64,000 nt of DNA, taken from Valencia hispanica (taxonomy: Eukaryota; Chordata; Actinopteri; Cyprinodontiformes; Valenciidae). Made by a program: the position numbers and the translations under genes. Each line of letters begins with the position of its first letter. Position 1 is the stretch's first letter. The notes beneath the pieces are model-generated. The model worked only from the letters and a program-made list of their open reading frames with translations, searched no databases and had not been told where the DNA came from. Below are positions 22,780 to 35,254 of the stretch, one piece after another. The stretch spans positions 14,915,235 to 14,979,234 of the forward strand of contig OY747712.1 of NCBI GenBank assembly GCA_963556495.2, read 5' to 3'.

Positions 22780-23480
22780 AAAGTGAGAAGAAGTCCTCTA
22801 TAGGCTAGTGTTTTAACACATGTAGGGGACAATCAACAATGTGGCAGAGGGTGCTCTGGTCAGATTCAACTTTCTGGTCTACACGCAGTTGTAAAGCAAA
22901 ACAGTGGCAGCATCATGCTGTGGGGGAGACTTTTCTTCTGATAAGACATAGAAGCTGCACAGAGTTGACAGGAAGGTCAATTAAACTAAACACAGGAAAA
23001 TCCTGAGGAAGAAGAAAAAACTGTAGAGGCTGCAGAAGAATTAAGACTGAGGCTGAGGTTCACTTTCCAGCAGGACAACAACCCTAAACACAACCAGAGC
23101 TACAATGTAATGGTTTGGACCGAAAACTATTGATGTGTTAGAATTGTCCAGTCAAAGTCCAGGCCTAAATCCAAATGGGAATCTGTGCCAATTCTTGAAA
23201 AGTGAAGTCATTCAGACTGAGTTTCAGGTATTTTGCAAAGGAGAAATAAATCCACTGTGTAGATGTGAAAAGTTGTTAAGAGACATACCCCAAAAGACCT
23301 GAAGCTGTAACTGCAGCAAAGCGTGGTTCTACAGCGTATTGGTTCAGGGGCACTAAAAACAGGTGCAAGCCACACTTTTCAGATTTTTATTTGTAATAAG
23401 ACCCTGAAACTTACATTTTCTTGTCATTTCTTTGTGTTGGCAAATGAAGCTAAATAAAAATAAAATACATTAAAGATAGT
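22780..23480 (+). mobile_element. Tc1-like transposon relict (plus)
   Basis: Blocks AAACAGTGGCAGCATCATGCTGTGGGG (KHGGSIMLWG), GAGGTTCACTTTCCAGCAGGACAACAACCCTAAACACAACC (FQQDNNPKHN) and GTCCAGTCAAAGTCCAGGCCTAAATCCAAATGGGAATCTGTG (the QSP.LNP.ENL region) run in the correct order for a Tc1 transposase. They lie in different frames with many stops. The second catalytic aspartate codon survives. Downstream, AGCTAAATAAAAATAAAATACATTAAAGATAGTGGTTGTAACATTACATG fits the family's 3' end. Left boundary uncertain. Confidence 0.75.
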
Positions 23481-23489
23481 GGTTGTAAC

Positions 23490-24585
23490 ATTACATGTCA
23501 CATGTGAAACAGTTAAATTGATATACGTATTTAAAAAGGAACTGTATTATTATGACCAAAAGTGTTGGCACTGACAGAAAGTGTAAGGAAACAGAACACC
23601 ACAGCACTGAGGGAGCAGCTCCCGATTTGATGCCCAACAAGTTTTTTTTGGAGCTTGACCAGCTTCACTTCACTGCTTTGCTCATTTCCTGTTAATTTTC
23701 CAGGTGCAAATTTATGCAGAGTCTATTCCCAATTACAGCCGATGTTAAGGCTGTGCTGAACAGAGGTGTGAATGTAAACTGGTCCTGGGTCAGTAAAGGA
23801 AGCGGGATGGTCAATCAGAAACCAGCTTTACACAAGCTGGGCAGCTAATAGCAAAACGTTTGTCTCATCCTGGAAGCTCATACGAATAACGGCACAATAC
23901 AACCCTAGGACCGACATTTTGTGACCCACACTTCAGCTTGTCTAACCAGCGAAACAGCGCAGTACCTACTCTTTTTCGTCACTGCCTGATTTGGGATCAG
24001 TTCAGCCTGTGTGCGTCTTCCAGTGACGGCAGATGAGACTCATATGCAGAAATAGCTCTAAAACGTTCCCTTTTGGAAGCAGAGGTGTATTTCGTGAGAT
24101 GTTGCTCACACATGCATCTTAAAAGAAATTTTTGAAAAAAAGCAGCTTTAGGGCCAACCTTCCACTAAAGCGTGAAACACTAAGAATAGATTGGTAAAAC
24201 TAACTGTACAATCAATCATGGAACATGTCAGTTTTTCAACTCTGCAGGTATGAACACACAGACAGAGGCTATGGAAAGACATTTGGAATTATTCCCACCG
24301 TTTAAAGGTCTCCTCGGGATAAAGAAATGACCTTTATTGACATTTTCTTTTCTGGGCTCGATGTTATTGAGTTTTGATTTCTGTCAGATGTCAACTGTGG
24401 GTAGACTTCTGACGTTTTTGCTGGCAGGGAGGTTATTTTCTATGAAAAAGATTGACACCATGACTGCCACAAACAAAATCTTTTAAAATTGTCCTAATTG
24501 ACAGCTATTGATACTTTCTAAAGATTTTATTTGGAATTTTGCTCCTTATTCACACAACCTATGTTTGAACCCAACCATGACAGCA
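23490..24585. other. No gene recognised
   Basis: Unique-looking AT-rich DNA with no domain-bearing frame and no repeat family that I could name. Confidence 0.4.
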
Positions 24586-24589
24586 GATT

Positions 24590-24745
24590 AGGCAATATGT
24601 GCAACATGTGAACAGTTACCCTAACATGCATGTCTATGGCGTGTGGAGAACATATAGACTTCAATGCAGAAATGCCATTTGTACTTAGGACCTTCTTGTT
24701 GCAGGATAACAGTGCTAAAAAACTGCTCCACCATGCAAACCATCT
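24590..24745 (+). repeat. Teleost interspersed repeat, 3' part
   Basis: AACATGTGAACAGTTACCCTAACATGCATG, GTGTGGAGAACATATAGACTTCAATGCAGAAAT and GGACCTTCTTGTTGCAGGATAACAGTGCTAA parallel the second half of the repeat at 8610-8950. It is diverged and lacks the CATCCATTATCTATACC start. Confidence 0.55.
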
Positions 24746-24796
24746 GAAAGTTATATCTTCAAGAAAGAGGAACAAATCCAGCAAAAATCTGACATA

Positions 24797-25290
24797 CAGT
24801 GCCATAATAAAGTATTTCCCCTTACAGGTTTCTTCTTCTTTGTCACAGTGAAGTATTTGAGATCAAGTAATGCATTTAAATATTAGACAAAGATGCCCAG
24901 AGTACAAAAAAACTGTTTCAAAGTTATGATTTTATTCATAAACAGAAAAAGTGCTATCCAAACCAACCAGGCCCTAAGTAAAAGCTGATTCCCTTGTTTA
25001 ATTCATAAAATGATTATGGTTATCCATTTTTTTTTCTTTGATTCCACTAGTCACACCCAGGCCTATTTACAGTCAGTCCTGTAGATTCAGAAAAATCTGT
25101 TAAATAGAACCTGCCTGACAACATGGAGTAAGCTAAAAGATGTCGAAAACCAACACATCATGTCCAGATCTTAAGGAATTTAAGAGCAGATGGGAAACAA
25201 AGTCACTGAAATCTATCAGTCTGAAAAGGGGTTGCAAAGTCATTTCTTGGGCTTTTTTTTCCCACATATTTTTTTTAAAGTGCACCAGTC
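24797..25290 (+). mobile_element. Tc1-like transposon relict, 5' half (plus)
   Basis: Starts after a TA with CAGTGCCATAATAAAGTATTTCCCC, then AAATATTAGACAAAGATGCCCAGAGTAC and TGATTTTATTCATAAACAGAAAAAGTGCTATCCAAACC, the terminus of an abundant fish family. The same family is on the minus strand at 58205-59500. From 25139 the plus strand reads MSKTNTSCPDLKEFKSRWET; the helix-turn-helix core KVTEIYQSEKGLQSHFLG continues in another frame. Frames are broken; after about 25290 a different element begins. Confidence 0.65.
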
Positions 25291-25399
25291 CCTCCTGCAA
25301 GGAGGTGTTGTTGGGGCTTGCAAGCGTCCCTCTTTTTCCTCCAAAAGGAAAGATCGGAACTATAATCAATCAGTTTAACTTCAGTTTCATGTTGCCCAG

Positions 25400-25940
25400 G
25401 ACATGTCTGCGATAACCAAGGTCTTCATTCCTAAGTGCCAAGTGTTACATCCAGACATAGAAGTCTGCATCTTCACATGGTCTGGGACACTGAACAGCAT
25501 CATATCTGAACATTCTCATGATGTTTATGATCGCAAATGATTGCTTGAACAGATGAATATAAACCTCTGGGTATTTGGAAATTGTACACGAGATAATCCA
25601 GATGTGTGGAGGTCCACAATTGTCTTCTTATAGTCTTGGCTGATTTATTTAGATTTTCTCATGATGTCACACAAGGAAGCAGGTTTTTCCTTAAAATACA
25701 TCCACAGGTGGGAATTAGTTCAACTCAAATGTTGAGAAATACAATGACATCATTATCAGGCCTTCAAGAAATTGTTCAAAGTCATGCTAACCTTAGGAAA
25801 ACTTAGATAAAATCTTTAGCTAAAAGCATTCTCCAGTAAAATACTCTCTCCTTCTTTCTTCTAGCATTTAGCAAACAGAAATGAGTGTGATACTTACTGA
25901 CCTCAAACACTAAGAGTTTAATCTGATTTAATGGTTGAAA
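25400..25940 (-). mobile_element. Tc1-like (salmonid-type) transposon relict, minus strand
   Basis: TCTTGGCTGATTTATTTAGATTTTCTCATGATGTCACACAAGGAAGCAGG, ACATCCACAGGTGGGAATTAGTTCAACTCAAATG and AATGACATCATTATCAGGCC parallel the reverse-complemented N-terminal and 5' region of the Sleeping Beauty-related Tc1 lineage. No reading frame remains. Boundaries are approximate. Confidence 0.5.
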
Positions 25941-25949
25941 ATAAGAAAA

Positions 25950-28240
25950 AATATGAATTATCCGATTTCAGCTGGAGGTGGATGAACTCCCAAGGGCATA
26001 AATAACCCAGGAGTTAAGTTTGTGCGAAAAGCTGTAAAAGTCAAAAGAACAACTGGGAAGACCTTCGAAAAGTCTGAAAGATGTTGTATAAAGACCACTA
26101 TAGCCATTTTGTCTGGATCCATATTGTAAGCATTTTTTAAGATTTTGTTTTTATAGTGCTGCGTGTCTTGCCTATTTGTTTGGATGCAAATTAAAACATT
26201 TCTAGTACAAGTCATGTCAAATTAAGGATAATTGATGTATTTTAACTTTAAAAGTGTTTGATTTGGAGGAAGCCTGTCAGGTAGTTTTGTCCAACTTTAA
26301 GGGGCGAAGATTCAATCCAGCTTTTCTAGGTTTGTTTAGAAACATTTAATGAGTCTTTTTTGTTCTTAGAAGGTTTCCGTTTATCAAACCCAACAAGATG
26401 ATTGTTCAGTTTATTAAATTTATATCACATGGCACTATGAAATATTTGGTAAGTTTATCAAGGTCATTGTGATTATTATTATGACGATCATTGGAGGGGA
26501 TTTAATAATTGGACAGTTATCTAAAGGGAGGGAAAAAACCCTTACAACTAAAGGGGGGTGAGAACTTCATGCTGTGAAGTCCTGCTCCCAGACAGGCTGC
26601 TAAGGGACCTGCCAACGTGTCAGAAGAGGCTAGCATGAGTCGCCGTGCAAGGTCGGGACAGAGGAGCTAGAGAAGAGTATGTTAGGATCCACAGCAGAGG
26701 GACGATCAGGATGTACAAAGAAAGGTGGATGGTATGACACTGTCATCACAGTAGTGACAGTGAGGCTCTGCAGAGTCTTCTTCAGTGGCTGCATGGGTGT
26801 GTACTTTCAGAGGGATGAAGAGATGAAAACTGAGCATTTTGAATCATAACACCTCCCCCTTTCCAAGGTTGGCCGTTATGTAATGTGCCTTGAAACCTTT
26901 CTCTGCCTCTACATAAAAGAAAAACCGTCAAAGTACTGTTTGTACCTCAGAAGACAAATGAGGAAGGATACATTTTACCCATTTAGCACATTTAAATTCT
27001 GCCTTTGAGGCAAACCCCCAATTAAGTACAATTATATATCTACCTTTTCTTTTCTCTCGCAGCCAAGTCTAATGGAAGTCCATTATTGCTTCTGTAATGA
27101 GAAAAAGCAAACATGTTTTAGACCCAGCAAAAGTCCATGTCAAAAGTATTGATGTTATATTTCAAAATTTATCACATATGTTAACAGATTAGTGCATAAT
27201 TGTGATGTGAAAGGACAAGAATAGACGATTTTTTTATAATTTTTTACTATTGAAATTTGAAAAGTGTGGTGAGCACTGTTGTTAATATATTGTAAGTCCC
27301 CCTCTGACCCACCAGAATAAAAACCTGTACAACCTGGCTTAAATAGTAAAAATAGCACACAGAGGTACTTTCAAGAGGTAGGAATACTTTCATACGTACG
27401 GTATCTCATCATGTTGCAATCATATTTCTGACATAAGTTAAATTTGTTTATCACTGTCACAGAAATGTTTTTAGAGGTTGTCTGAAAAACTTTCATTTGG
27501 GAATAATTAATAATAATTTTCTCCTGCTCACCAAACTTGCTAAGCTTTCAGAGTAACTAAATGAAAATAAAGAATGTATGAATTATTACAATAATTTAAT
27601 ACAAAATGGCAAATATTTTTAACTTGTCTTTTGAGAAGTATTTTGTAAGGAAGTCAAGAAAAAAACTACATTTGGACTAAGTTAATTTTTCTTCTTTTGT
27701 TTGAAATTTTTGGTAATTTAGCAGCAGACAAAGAAAGTTTGAACACAGCAGTAGAAATAACACTTTTTAGATACATATAAAGTTGTTTTTCAGCTGGTTT
27801 AGATAACAATATATAGATGCCTGGCAGTATTTATATTGGTTCAACACATCATCACAGGGACTGTGCGGTATGACTCCACACATCCACTCATTTTAATCCT
27901 GAAATGAGTCAGCTGGAGAGTCCACGCGTGGTTCTCTTGTACTTGTGAACCTCCCTGACATGATCCATAATGCCGCTGCTGCAGCTAATAACCTCTAGAT
28001 GAGCCCGTCTTAGCTCAGCTCTGCTCTGGATTTCTGTGCAGATACACAGCCCCGACATGCACCTTCTTCTGCTCCCTTTGTCTCCGTTCTCCGTGTTGCA
28101 GCGAGTGGCGAGTAGCAGGCTGGCTCAGCTCGATATAACGTGTTGGAAGATAAAGGAACCGACTCCCTGCCATGCTGAATCTATCTGGAACGCCATCAGG
28201 CTGCCATGGGAACAGATGAAGACGTGCAGGCCCTCACAGA
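25950..28240. other. No gene recognised
   Basis: AT-rich sequence. The segment 26560-26880 is a little GC-richer but has no domain-bearing frame. Frames at 25958-26215 and 27155-27358 (minus) are unremarkable. No supported exon, RNA gene or repeat was found. Confidence 0.4.
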
Positions 28241-28241
28241 G

Positions 28242-28259
28242 AGGGGGGGGGGGGGGGGG
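28242..28259. repeat. Poly-G tract
   Basis: A run of about 17 consecutive G residues, the longest in the window, in a locally GC-richer stretch (28040-28340). Such runs can form G-quadruplexes and are prone to length error in sequencing. Confidence 0.9.
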
Positions 28260-29000
28260 TGCTGGGCTAATGCAGGTTCACTAGTCTCTGCTGGACTGAC
28301 TGGCAGGAAAGCTCCACTGGGTTGCTATGGCAACAGGCTTATCATATGCAATGCAATGGAGCGTCAGTTGTATCATGCAAAGTCGTCAGTTTCCCTCTGA
28401 GTTGAAGGAAATCTGACTGACTTTGATGGAGACTTGACCTTGGGCAGATTTCATCTGCTGGTTTTTATCTCAAGGTGTTTTTTGACTGATCAGAGCCTCA
28501 GTTTTTGTGTTCCTGCATATCTGAGTCAGATGATCTGACTGTGATATTGGATTTAATTTTACCTTGTAGACCACCACCCCCGCTACAAAAAAGAAAAAAA
28601 AGAAAAGAAAAAGATGCGGAACACATGCAGATTACAAAACTAGGCTATATCCATTAGTGGGACGACACCAAACTTAAAACTTTTCAAATATGTCTAGTTT
28701 TCCTAAAATATGCATGTGCCATTTCTCCATCCTTTGCAAATCCCAACTTTCTGCCATGAATAGTGCACCACTAACAGAAACAGAGTGCAAAGTCGGCAGC
28801 CAAGCTGTCAGAATCAAAAGGAGAAATCAGAGGAGCAGAGAGGATTCAGTACCCCCAGTGGCATGTGAATTCATGAAGCAAAGGCATTTTTATATTTTGA
28901 GCTGCAATGTTGATTGGTCTGTTATTTCCTCTTGACAAAGATTCAGTGGCAAGAACATATTCAAGAACAAGACATGTACAAAAATACACTGAAGATTCTG
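28260..29000. other. No gene recognised
   Basis: Contains an A-rich AAAAAGAAAAAAAAGAAAAG tract near 28588-28610 and no supported gene. The plus frame at 28690-28935 has no domain. Confidence 0.4.
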
Positions 29001-29003
29001 GTA

Positions 29004-30148
29004 CAGCTGCAGAGGTATTTACACCCTTTGAACTTTTGCCTTGTTACAACCCCAAGCTTCGATGCATTTCAAAGGGATTTAAAGTGGTACACAAACACAA
29101 AGTAGAACATAATTGGAAAGTAAGAAAGCATTAGAACATGTTTAAAAAAAAATAAATACAAACAAAAATTTGACACGTGCAATGGATCATTTTATTGTAT
29201 GCTCCTTTTATTCTGATATGCCAAAATAAAGTTCATAAATGCCTTCAGAAGTCATCTAATAAGTAAGAGTCCATCTCAGTATAAATCCAGCTGTTCTTTG
29301 GAGGCTGCAGTGTGTGTTAGAGAACTTTAGTGAACAAACAGCATCATGAAGCAGGGAGGTCAGGGATAGAGTTTATGGCATAGATCCAAGGCAGGTTGGG
29401 CAAGGAGATGATTGATCAGACAGGCTGCTAAGAGGCAGCTGTGGTTACTGTGGAGGAGCTGTAGAGTTACAGTTCAGGTGGGTGAACCACATTTTCACGT
29501 GACAAATTTTGGTCATGCACTCCTCAATGCTGGCCTCAATGAAACAATGTCAAGATTAAAGAACTATTGTTGAAAGAAAACAATAGGAATATCGGTTTAC
29601 AATTTGCATGCAAACGCACAAGCCCCACAGTTAAACATGGCAGTGGCAGCATGATGCTGTGGAGAACTGTTTCTTCTTCAGGGACAGATAAGCTGGTCAG
29701 AGTTTATGGTGAGATGAATGGAGCTAAATACAGGGCAGTGGTAGTGAACCTCTTAGAGTGTATTAAAACTGGGACAGAGGTTCACCTTTCAGCAGGGTAA
29801 TCATGTTTTGGAATGGTTTAGTCAAAGCCTGGATCTAAATTCAACTGAAAACATTTGGCAAGACTTGAGAATTTATGCTCAGAGATGCTCACTCTGATTG
29901 ACCTTTAGCAAAAAATCAGTTTCAAGACGTGCAAAGCTGAGACATACCCGGAAACACTTGTAGTTGTAATTGCAACAAAGTACTGATTCAGGTGGGATGA
30001 ATAAAAAAAATACTTGACACACTTTTAAGATTTTGGGTTAAAAAGAAGAAGAAGAACAAGTGAAAATGATCATTTCCAGCCCACTTCACAACTATGCACT
30101 AGTGTGAGTCAGTCTCCTAGTATAAATGAATACTTTTGCAGGGAACTG
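29004..30148 (+). mobile_element. Tc1-like transposon, both ends present, decayed
   Basis: The left end CAGCTGCAGAGGTATTTACACCC and the right end (reverse complement CAGTTCCCTGCAAAAGTATTCA) each abut TA. Between them lie the family blocks CACAAACACAAAGTAGAACATAATTGG, then SPTVKHGSGSMMLWRTVSSS and GTDKLVRVYGEMNGAKYRAV (frame 29567-29800). The FQQDNDPKH block has largely been lost: TTTCAGCAGGGTAATCATG where relatives have CAGGACAATGACCC, removing the second catalytic aspartate. QSLDLNSTENIWQDL follows in another frame. About 1.15 kb, shorter than a full element, so internal deletions are likely. Confidence 0.75.
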
Positions 30149-30149
30149 T

Positions 30150-32440
30150 AAAAACTGGAATATTATCTGACTTCAAAGTGTCCATAATTTGGCCCAAATC
30201 AGATTCTGCCAGAGATAATTTACATTTTCAGCTGGAGACCTTTCTGTTGCAGCCCTTTTAAAGCATGGAGAATTTAAAGTTAAAAGGGAACAAGAGAAAT
30301 CTTTGCCCTCTTTTAGTCTCCCAGTGATTCACGCGACAGCAGTGGCTGCAAAGCAAGGCAGGCAGAGTGGATTGTTAAAATATGAGTGCAGGGAGGGGAA
30401 AAGGGAATAATCTGCTCCCTGCAGATGGAAACAGGCTGTTGTGGCCCAGTTGCTTCAGCTGCCCTTTGACCTGTTTGTAAATCTGCACTAATGTGTCTGT
30501 CATAGAGACACTGTAGCACCGGATCCTGCATTGCTGACTTGTTTGCTGGTAGTTCAGTTAAGTGTCTTGGTGAAATTAACAAATATATGAGTCTTAATTT
30601 TTCATCAGCCATCACAGAGCAATGCATTTTTCATAGAGCCATTCGTTGTGATGTTAAATCAGTCGACAGGCACTGAAAATTAAAAACACCTCCATAAATT
30701 CTGTATGCATATGCAAGGTGAGAAATAAGATTGTTTGTGCTTGTGTGTTATTGCTTAATGAAACTGTTTTTTTTAACTTGTTTTATATCCTTGATATATC
30801 CTGAATATATTGAACTTATAATAAGAATTAAGGTGTAATCTCTTACAGAATAAGCAGCAAAGTCAGTTGACTTTAGCTGATGAAATAAAGCCCAGCAGGG
30901 CTTGCTCCAGTCTGCCATCCTGTGGGAAAATAATGTAATAAAAGCTTTGCTTTTGTAAATGACTGAAGTAATTTCTTCCTTCTCTACAGTAACTACCCAT
31001 AAAAATAGCTTCATGGGTAAAAAATATGAGTTTGGAAAGCAAGTGATCTTTGCCGAGGGTTTTCTCAATTAACATTTGGCTCTGTGTTTCTTCTTTTTGT
31101 TTTCTACAGTTTAGATCCCATGTAATCATTTCAAGATGTTAGTTGCAGATCTATGTAAAAATAAAGAGGCTGAAAGCTGAGCAGCTGGATTATAACTTGA
31201 AAGTTCTGTATTTAATTGCCCAATGACGCCTGGAGCTTTTTCTTAGCATTTCATGATGTAGGTCTTATAATTAATTGTATAATTGTATAATTTTATAAAA
31301 CAATTCATAACTATGTTGCTTATTTTTTCTATCTTGTTCTATTTGTCTTTAACAATAAAACCTTTACATAAATCTGATTATTTTGTATGTATGCCTCCAT
31401 CTCAGTCAGATCTCCCGGAAAAGGAGATGTTGCTTATCTCAGTGAGAGCTTTGTTGTTATACAAATGTATTATCATTTTAGTATTTTTTTTAAATTGAAG
31501 GTATAAACATTCTGTGCTTGACATTTGCACAAAAAAGTTTATTACACATATTGTAAATCTCCAGATGCAAGGACAGAACTTGTAAGACAGAAAATGTAAC
31601 ATTTAGGTCATTAATATAAATGTCCTCCTTACCAGAAACACTTTTAAGCCTGATGTTACAAAGTTTGAAGTGCTTGTTTTGTTCAGTTCAGGCGCTGTAC
31701 TTTTATTCTAAACAGTATATGGCACTGCAGGAAAACAAAATCTGTATTTGACAGTTAGCAGCAGAAGATACTGTAAATAGAGGAAGTGCATTCCTAATGC
31801 AACTCTAACAACAAAACTTGGCCTCACCAGTAAGGCTGCAGAATATATTGTGATTATTTCACCATTCACAATGTGTGCAATATTTGTATAACAAAGAATT
31901 GTTTGGAGTGCAAGAATTGTTGCCAACATATTTCAAGTGTTATGAACTTGCATTTTTACATGCTTATGTCATTATTGCCAGTTGGATGATCTCATGGCAG
32001 CAGATGCTTGCATCGGATACAAATGACCTTGTTTTTGCTGCTTTCCCAAGTAACAACCATACTAGCCACTAATGCTGTGTTGTGGCCTGTTAAGAAAACG
32101 GATATGTGGTTGTGTTGGGTTGGGTTAGGTTAGGTTGGGTTCTAGTTTTAACCATCTGAAGCAGTGGCTTTGAAATATTAACTTAAATTGTTACCTTTTA
32201 ACCTTCTTCCAACAATGCATAATAGGTGTGATAAGACGTAATAGCATATGTTGTTGGTTGTAAGTTGAAGGAAAAGAATAAGAGAGGCTAGAATGAAGGG
32301 CAGTGAGGAGCATCAAAAACAGGGTGACAGCTTAATACAGTATATTTACTGGATGGAGAACAGGTGAGTTGTTTAACTGATAATTATAAGGAGAGATATT
32401 AGAAGACAGCACAACAACACAGAAACCAGGTAAAATAGAG
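30150..32440. other. No gene recognised
   Basis: AT-rich DNA. The minus frames at 30313-30627, 30748-31068 and 30863-31129 overlap one another and show no domain or splice support. A short TTGGGTTAGGTTAGGTTGGGTT stretch at 32117-32141 is not a canonical telomere repeat. Confidence 0.4.
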
Positions 32441-32442
32441 CT

Positions 32443-32633
32443 GTGTTTCCATATCCTGGTCCTCCAGGTACACTGCCCTGCATGTTTTAGGTGTTTTCCT
32501 GCTTTAACACACCTAATTCAGTTGACTGCAGTTCAGCAAAAGCCTGTTAATCAGCCATCAATTGAAATCAGGTGTGCCGAAGCTGTGAAACATGTAAAAC
32601 ATCCAGGGCAGTGTCCCATGTGGAGCAGGGTTT
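32443..32633. mobile_element. hAT-like palindromic MITE
   Basis: The ends are inverted copies: GTGTTTCCATATCCTGG..CACTGCCCTGCATGTTTTA on the left and, reverse complemented, CCTGCTCCACATGGGACACTGCCCTGGATGTTTTA on the right. About 190 bases, no coding capacity. This is the form of a widespread fish non-autonomous element with CAGTGTTTCCCATCC-type ends. Confidence 0.6.
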
Positions 32634-32665
32634 AAAAGAAAAACACTGAAATGGGGAATATAAAC

Positions 32666-32840
32666 CAGGGGTGCCCATGTCCAGTACTCAAAAGCTACCC
32701 TCCTGCAACTTTTAGATACATCCCTGCTCCAACACCTGAATTAAATAGCTCTATTTCCTCAGCAGCAGCCATTCAGCTGTGCAGAGACCCTGCAAAGAGC
32801 AGCTCGTCTGATTCATGTGTTGGAGAAGGGATGCAAACAG
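32666..32840. mobile_element. hAT-like MITE (CAGGGGTGCCCA type), diverged
   Basis: The left end CAGGGGTGCCCATGTCCAGTACTCAAAAGCTACCCTCCTGCAACTTTTAGATACATCCCTGCTCC is inverted on the right only as far as TGTTGGAGAAGGGATGCAAA. The outer right terminus is missing. It belongs to the family with two complete copies at 48.55-49.0 kb. Confidence 0.65.
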
Positions 32841-32880
32841 AAAATACATAACAAAAGTGACAAAACTATGAAAAAATCTT

Positions 32881-32904
32881 TTAAAGAGCATATTGTAGGT
32901 CAAA
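32881..32904 (+). repeat. Left TTAA target site and terminal inverted repeat
   Basis: TTAA followed by AGAGCATATTGTAGGTCAAA. It pairs with 38705-38728 in inverted orientation. Confidence 0.8.
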
Positions 32905-33166
32905 TATTTTAAAAATTGCATATAAAATGCCCAAATTTACTATTTGAAACATTTATTGAAGATATTTTTTGTTTTTACAGTAGCCAACATAACGCTACAA
33001 ATTTGAATAAAGTTTCATAATCTGGACGTGTGATGTAATTGAAGGGAGTAATATGCTATGCGCTGCCTCAGCTCAGTGTAGCGAGTAGGTAGTTATGGGT
33101 AGAATGGTGGTGTTTTCGAGAGTCAGTGTGTTCACTAGTTTTGTATTGGGTGCATTTGTCTTAAAA

Positions 33167-33712
33167 ATGGTAAACTGTTTTGTTTGTGGAGCCTGTACAA
33201 ACAGCAGGTTGTCAGGACATCGAGTCCACAAATTTCCGAACAAAAACGGAGCCATCTTCCGTTCCTGGGTGCGTTTTGTGCAGCTTCGGCTACGAAAAAC
33301 ACGGTAATTTGTGGGGCTCACTTCAGACTGGAGGATTACCATCCCAGCGATGTAATAGAGTTCAACATGAGATGCAGAAGATGCAAAGATCAAGTGTGAC
33401 TGACTCAAGGCGCAGTTCCTTCCGTGCACACAACACAACTTTATCGGCGCCGCTGTCAGCAGCTGTTTCTGGGGCTGCAGCAGGCGGGAGACGCGGTCAC
33501 GGATCAATCAGAGGCTCAGCTCTACCCAGACAAGATCTTGGCATTGTCTTGTTGTCTATGCTGCAAATTACGAACTTTGTTGAAAGAACAATATCAAAAA
33601 TGAGATGCAACATTAAATGTGGGTTGTCAAATCAGCAGTACAAAAGGTGTATCAGGAAAATGTGTAGGCCTATGTCGCCTCTCTCTAAAGTGCTATACCA
33701 CGTTACGTGAAC
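33167..33712 (+). pseudogene. THAP zinc-finger protein relict
   Basis: The ATG at 33167 opens MVNCFVCGACTN, then GHRVHKFPNKNGAIFRSWVR. This is the N-terminal half of a THAP C2CH finger: Cys pair, HKFP and the conserved Trp. The frame ends at a TAA near 33305. The second half, KNTVICGAHFRLEDYHPSDV, is in a neighbouring frame (33184-33399), so a single-base slip in the A-run near 33293-33299 separates them. The Cys-x2-His (CGAH) completes the finger. A third frame (33180-33710) continues downstream with VTDSRRSSFRAHNTTLSAPL and ends QYKRCIRKMCRPMSPLSK. THAP fingers bind transposon ends in P- and Kolobok-type elements. The frame is broken, so a functional product is unlikely unless splicing removes the slip. 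Confidence 0.8.
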
Positions 33713-33829
33713 GGATATTAACAAGTTTGAGACAACTTAGAAAAGCTCATTATCCTTTATTATTGGCAAGGATCAATACTATATTAGCTGACAAATACTA
33801 GTGTTTTTTTATTTTTTGGTACATGTTAG

Positions 33830-35210
33830 TAATCTGTAGCCTATGAAACTGTGACGTTAGCACACGAGTTTATGCTAACATTGGTCTCACCACACCTGCC
33901 CGACTCTCCCCTGATTGTCCTGACACCACAGCTCTACCCCAGCAAACATTTGGACGTTTAATGCCCGTTCGACGTCAGTATTAAGAGACGTCCCGTCATG
34001 GTTGAAACATTTTTTTCTTGTCTTTGAGATCGTCTGGCCGTGAATTCCACGTCTTTTCTGGCCGTCCATGGACGTCAGAATTAGTCTTCTTGATGTTTAT
34101 AAGGTGTGTTTCTGCATAAGTGTAGGCATTTAAGTCTGCATATAAAATAATCATACACCCGTTGTATTAAATTGCGACTGGCGATCTAGACGTTTGCACA
34201 TCTAAACTTGACGAAGGTTCTAAAAAAAGTCCAAAATCGGTCCAGTCATAGCTTACCTGAAGGTCTTTAACACGTTATAATTGCTTGTAGATCAAACAAC
34301 ACCTTACTTATACATTTAAGTACTTCATATAATTAACTGCATCGGAATGTAGGGTTAATGTAGGGTTAGAGAAAAACCCTTAACTACCTGAGTAACTGAG
34401 AAAGTGAACAGGACATTTCTGATAGCCTACAGTCAGGTGGGCTGTGATGTCCCCTGAATAGATAAAGGGTACCAGATTTGTTTACATCAATATGCAAGTA
34501 ACAAGAGATTTTTTAGATAGGCATATGCCCCAAATTACCTTGAATTAGATGATGTAAAGGTGTGGCTTTAAATGGCTTCTTCTGAGGTTCTCCACCACCC
34601 CTCATGTTAAAGTTAGCCATTAAAGCATTTGACATCAGTATGATGGGGGAAGTATGATTACTTCACCTTAGGAAAAAATAACCAAATAAGGTCAACAAAT
34701 CACAATTAACAGTACAATGCAGCGTATCAATTGGATGCCATGTTAAAACATACACTTTCACAACTACTCATTAATCATGTAACAAGTGCTTTGTTGTAGT
34801 AGTATCATTATTAATGTTGAAAATACTTGTGAACAATTTATTTTTCATGATTATGTAATGAATAGAAAGTTGAGCATCAAACCGTCATGTCATAGTGATT
34901 TGTGAAGAATCATGTGAAATTGAAGACTGGATTAATGATGATGAATTCAGCTTTGATCACTGTAATAAATGACATTTAGGAAAATGTTAAAATGGAAAAC
35001 AGCTATTAAAACATAAAATCTATTTTCACAATATTACAGTTTTTGTGTATTTTAATAAAAAAATGCAGCCTTGATGAACAAAATAAACTATTTTCAAAAA
35101 CAATCAAATTTGTACATTTTACAAACTTTTTAATGATAGTGTATATTAGGCTGTGTTGTCAATAAGGGAGAATGTGTTTAAAATAAGATACGACTAAAGT
35201 TCACACTAAC
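33830..35210. other. Non-coding interior of the Kolobok-like element
   Basis: Between the two convergent genes. At 33945-34080 the motif GACGT recurs several times (GGACGTTTAATG, CGACGTCAG, AGACGTCCCG, CACGTCTTTTC, GGACGTCAG), which may mark another dispersed repeat. The rest is AT-rich with no frame of interest. Confidence 0.4.
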
Positions 35211-35254
35211 AGTGATGCATCCTCTGGTGCTGGGGCGTCCTCGGCTGCTCGGCC

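Noticed and set aside
32114..32141. TTGGGTTAGGTTAGGTTGGG-like stretch resembling telomere repeat
   Set aside because: Units are TTGGG and TTAGG, not TTAGGG, and only a few copies exist; treated as low-complexity sequence.
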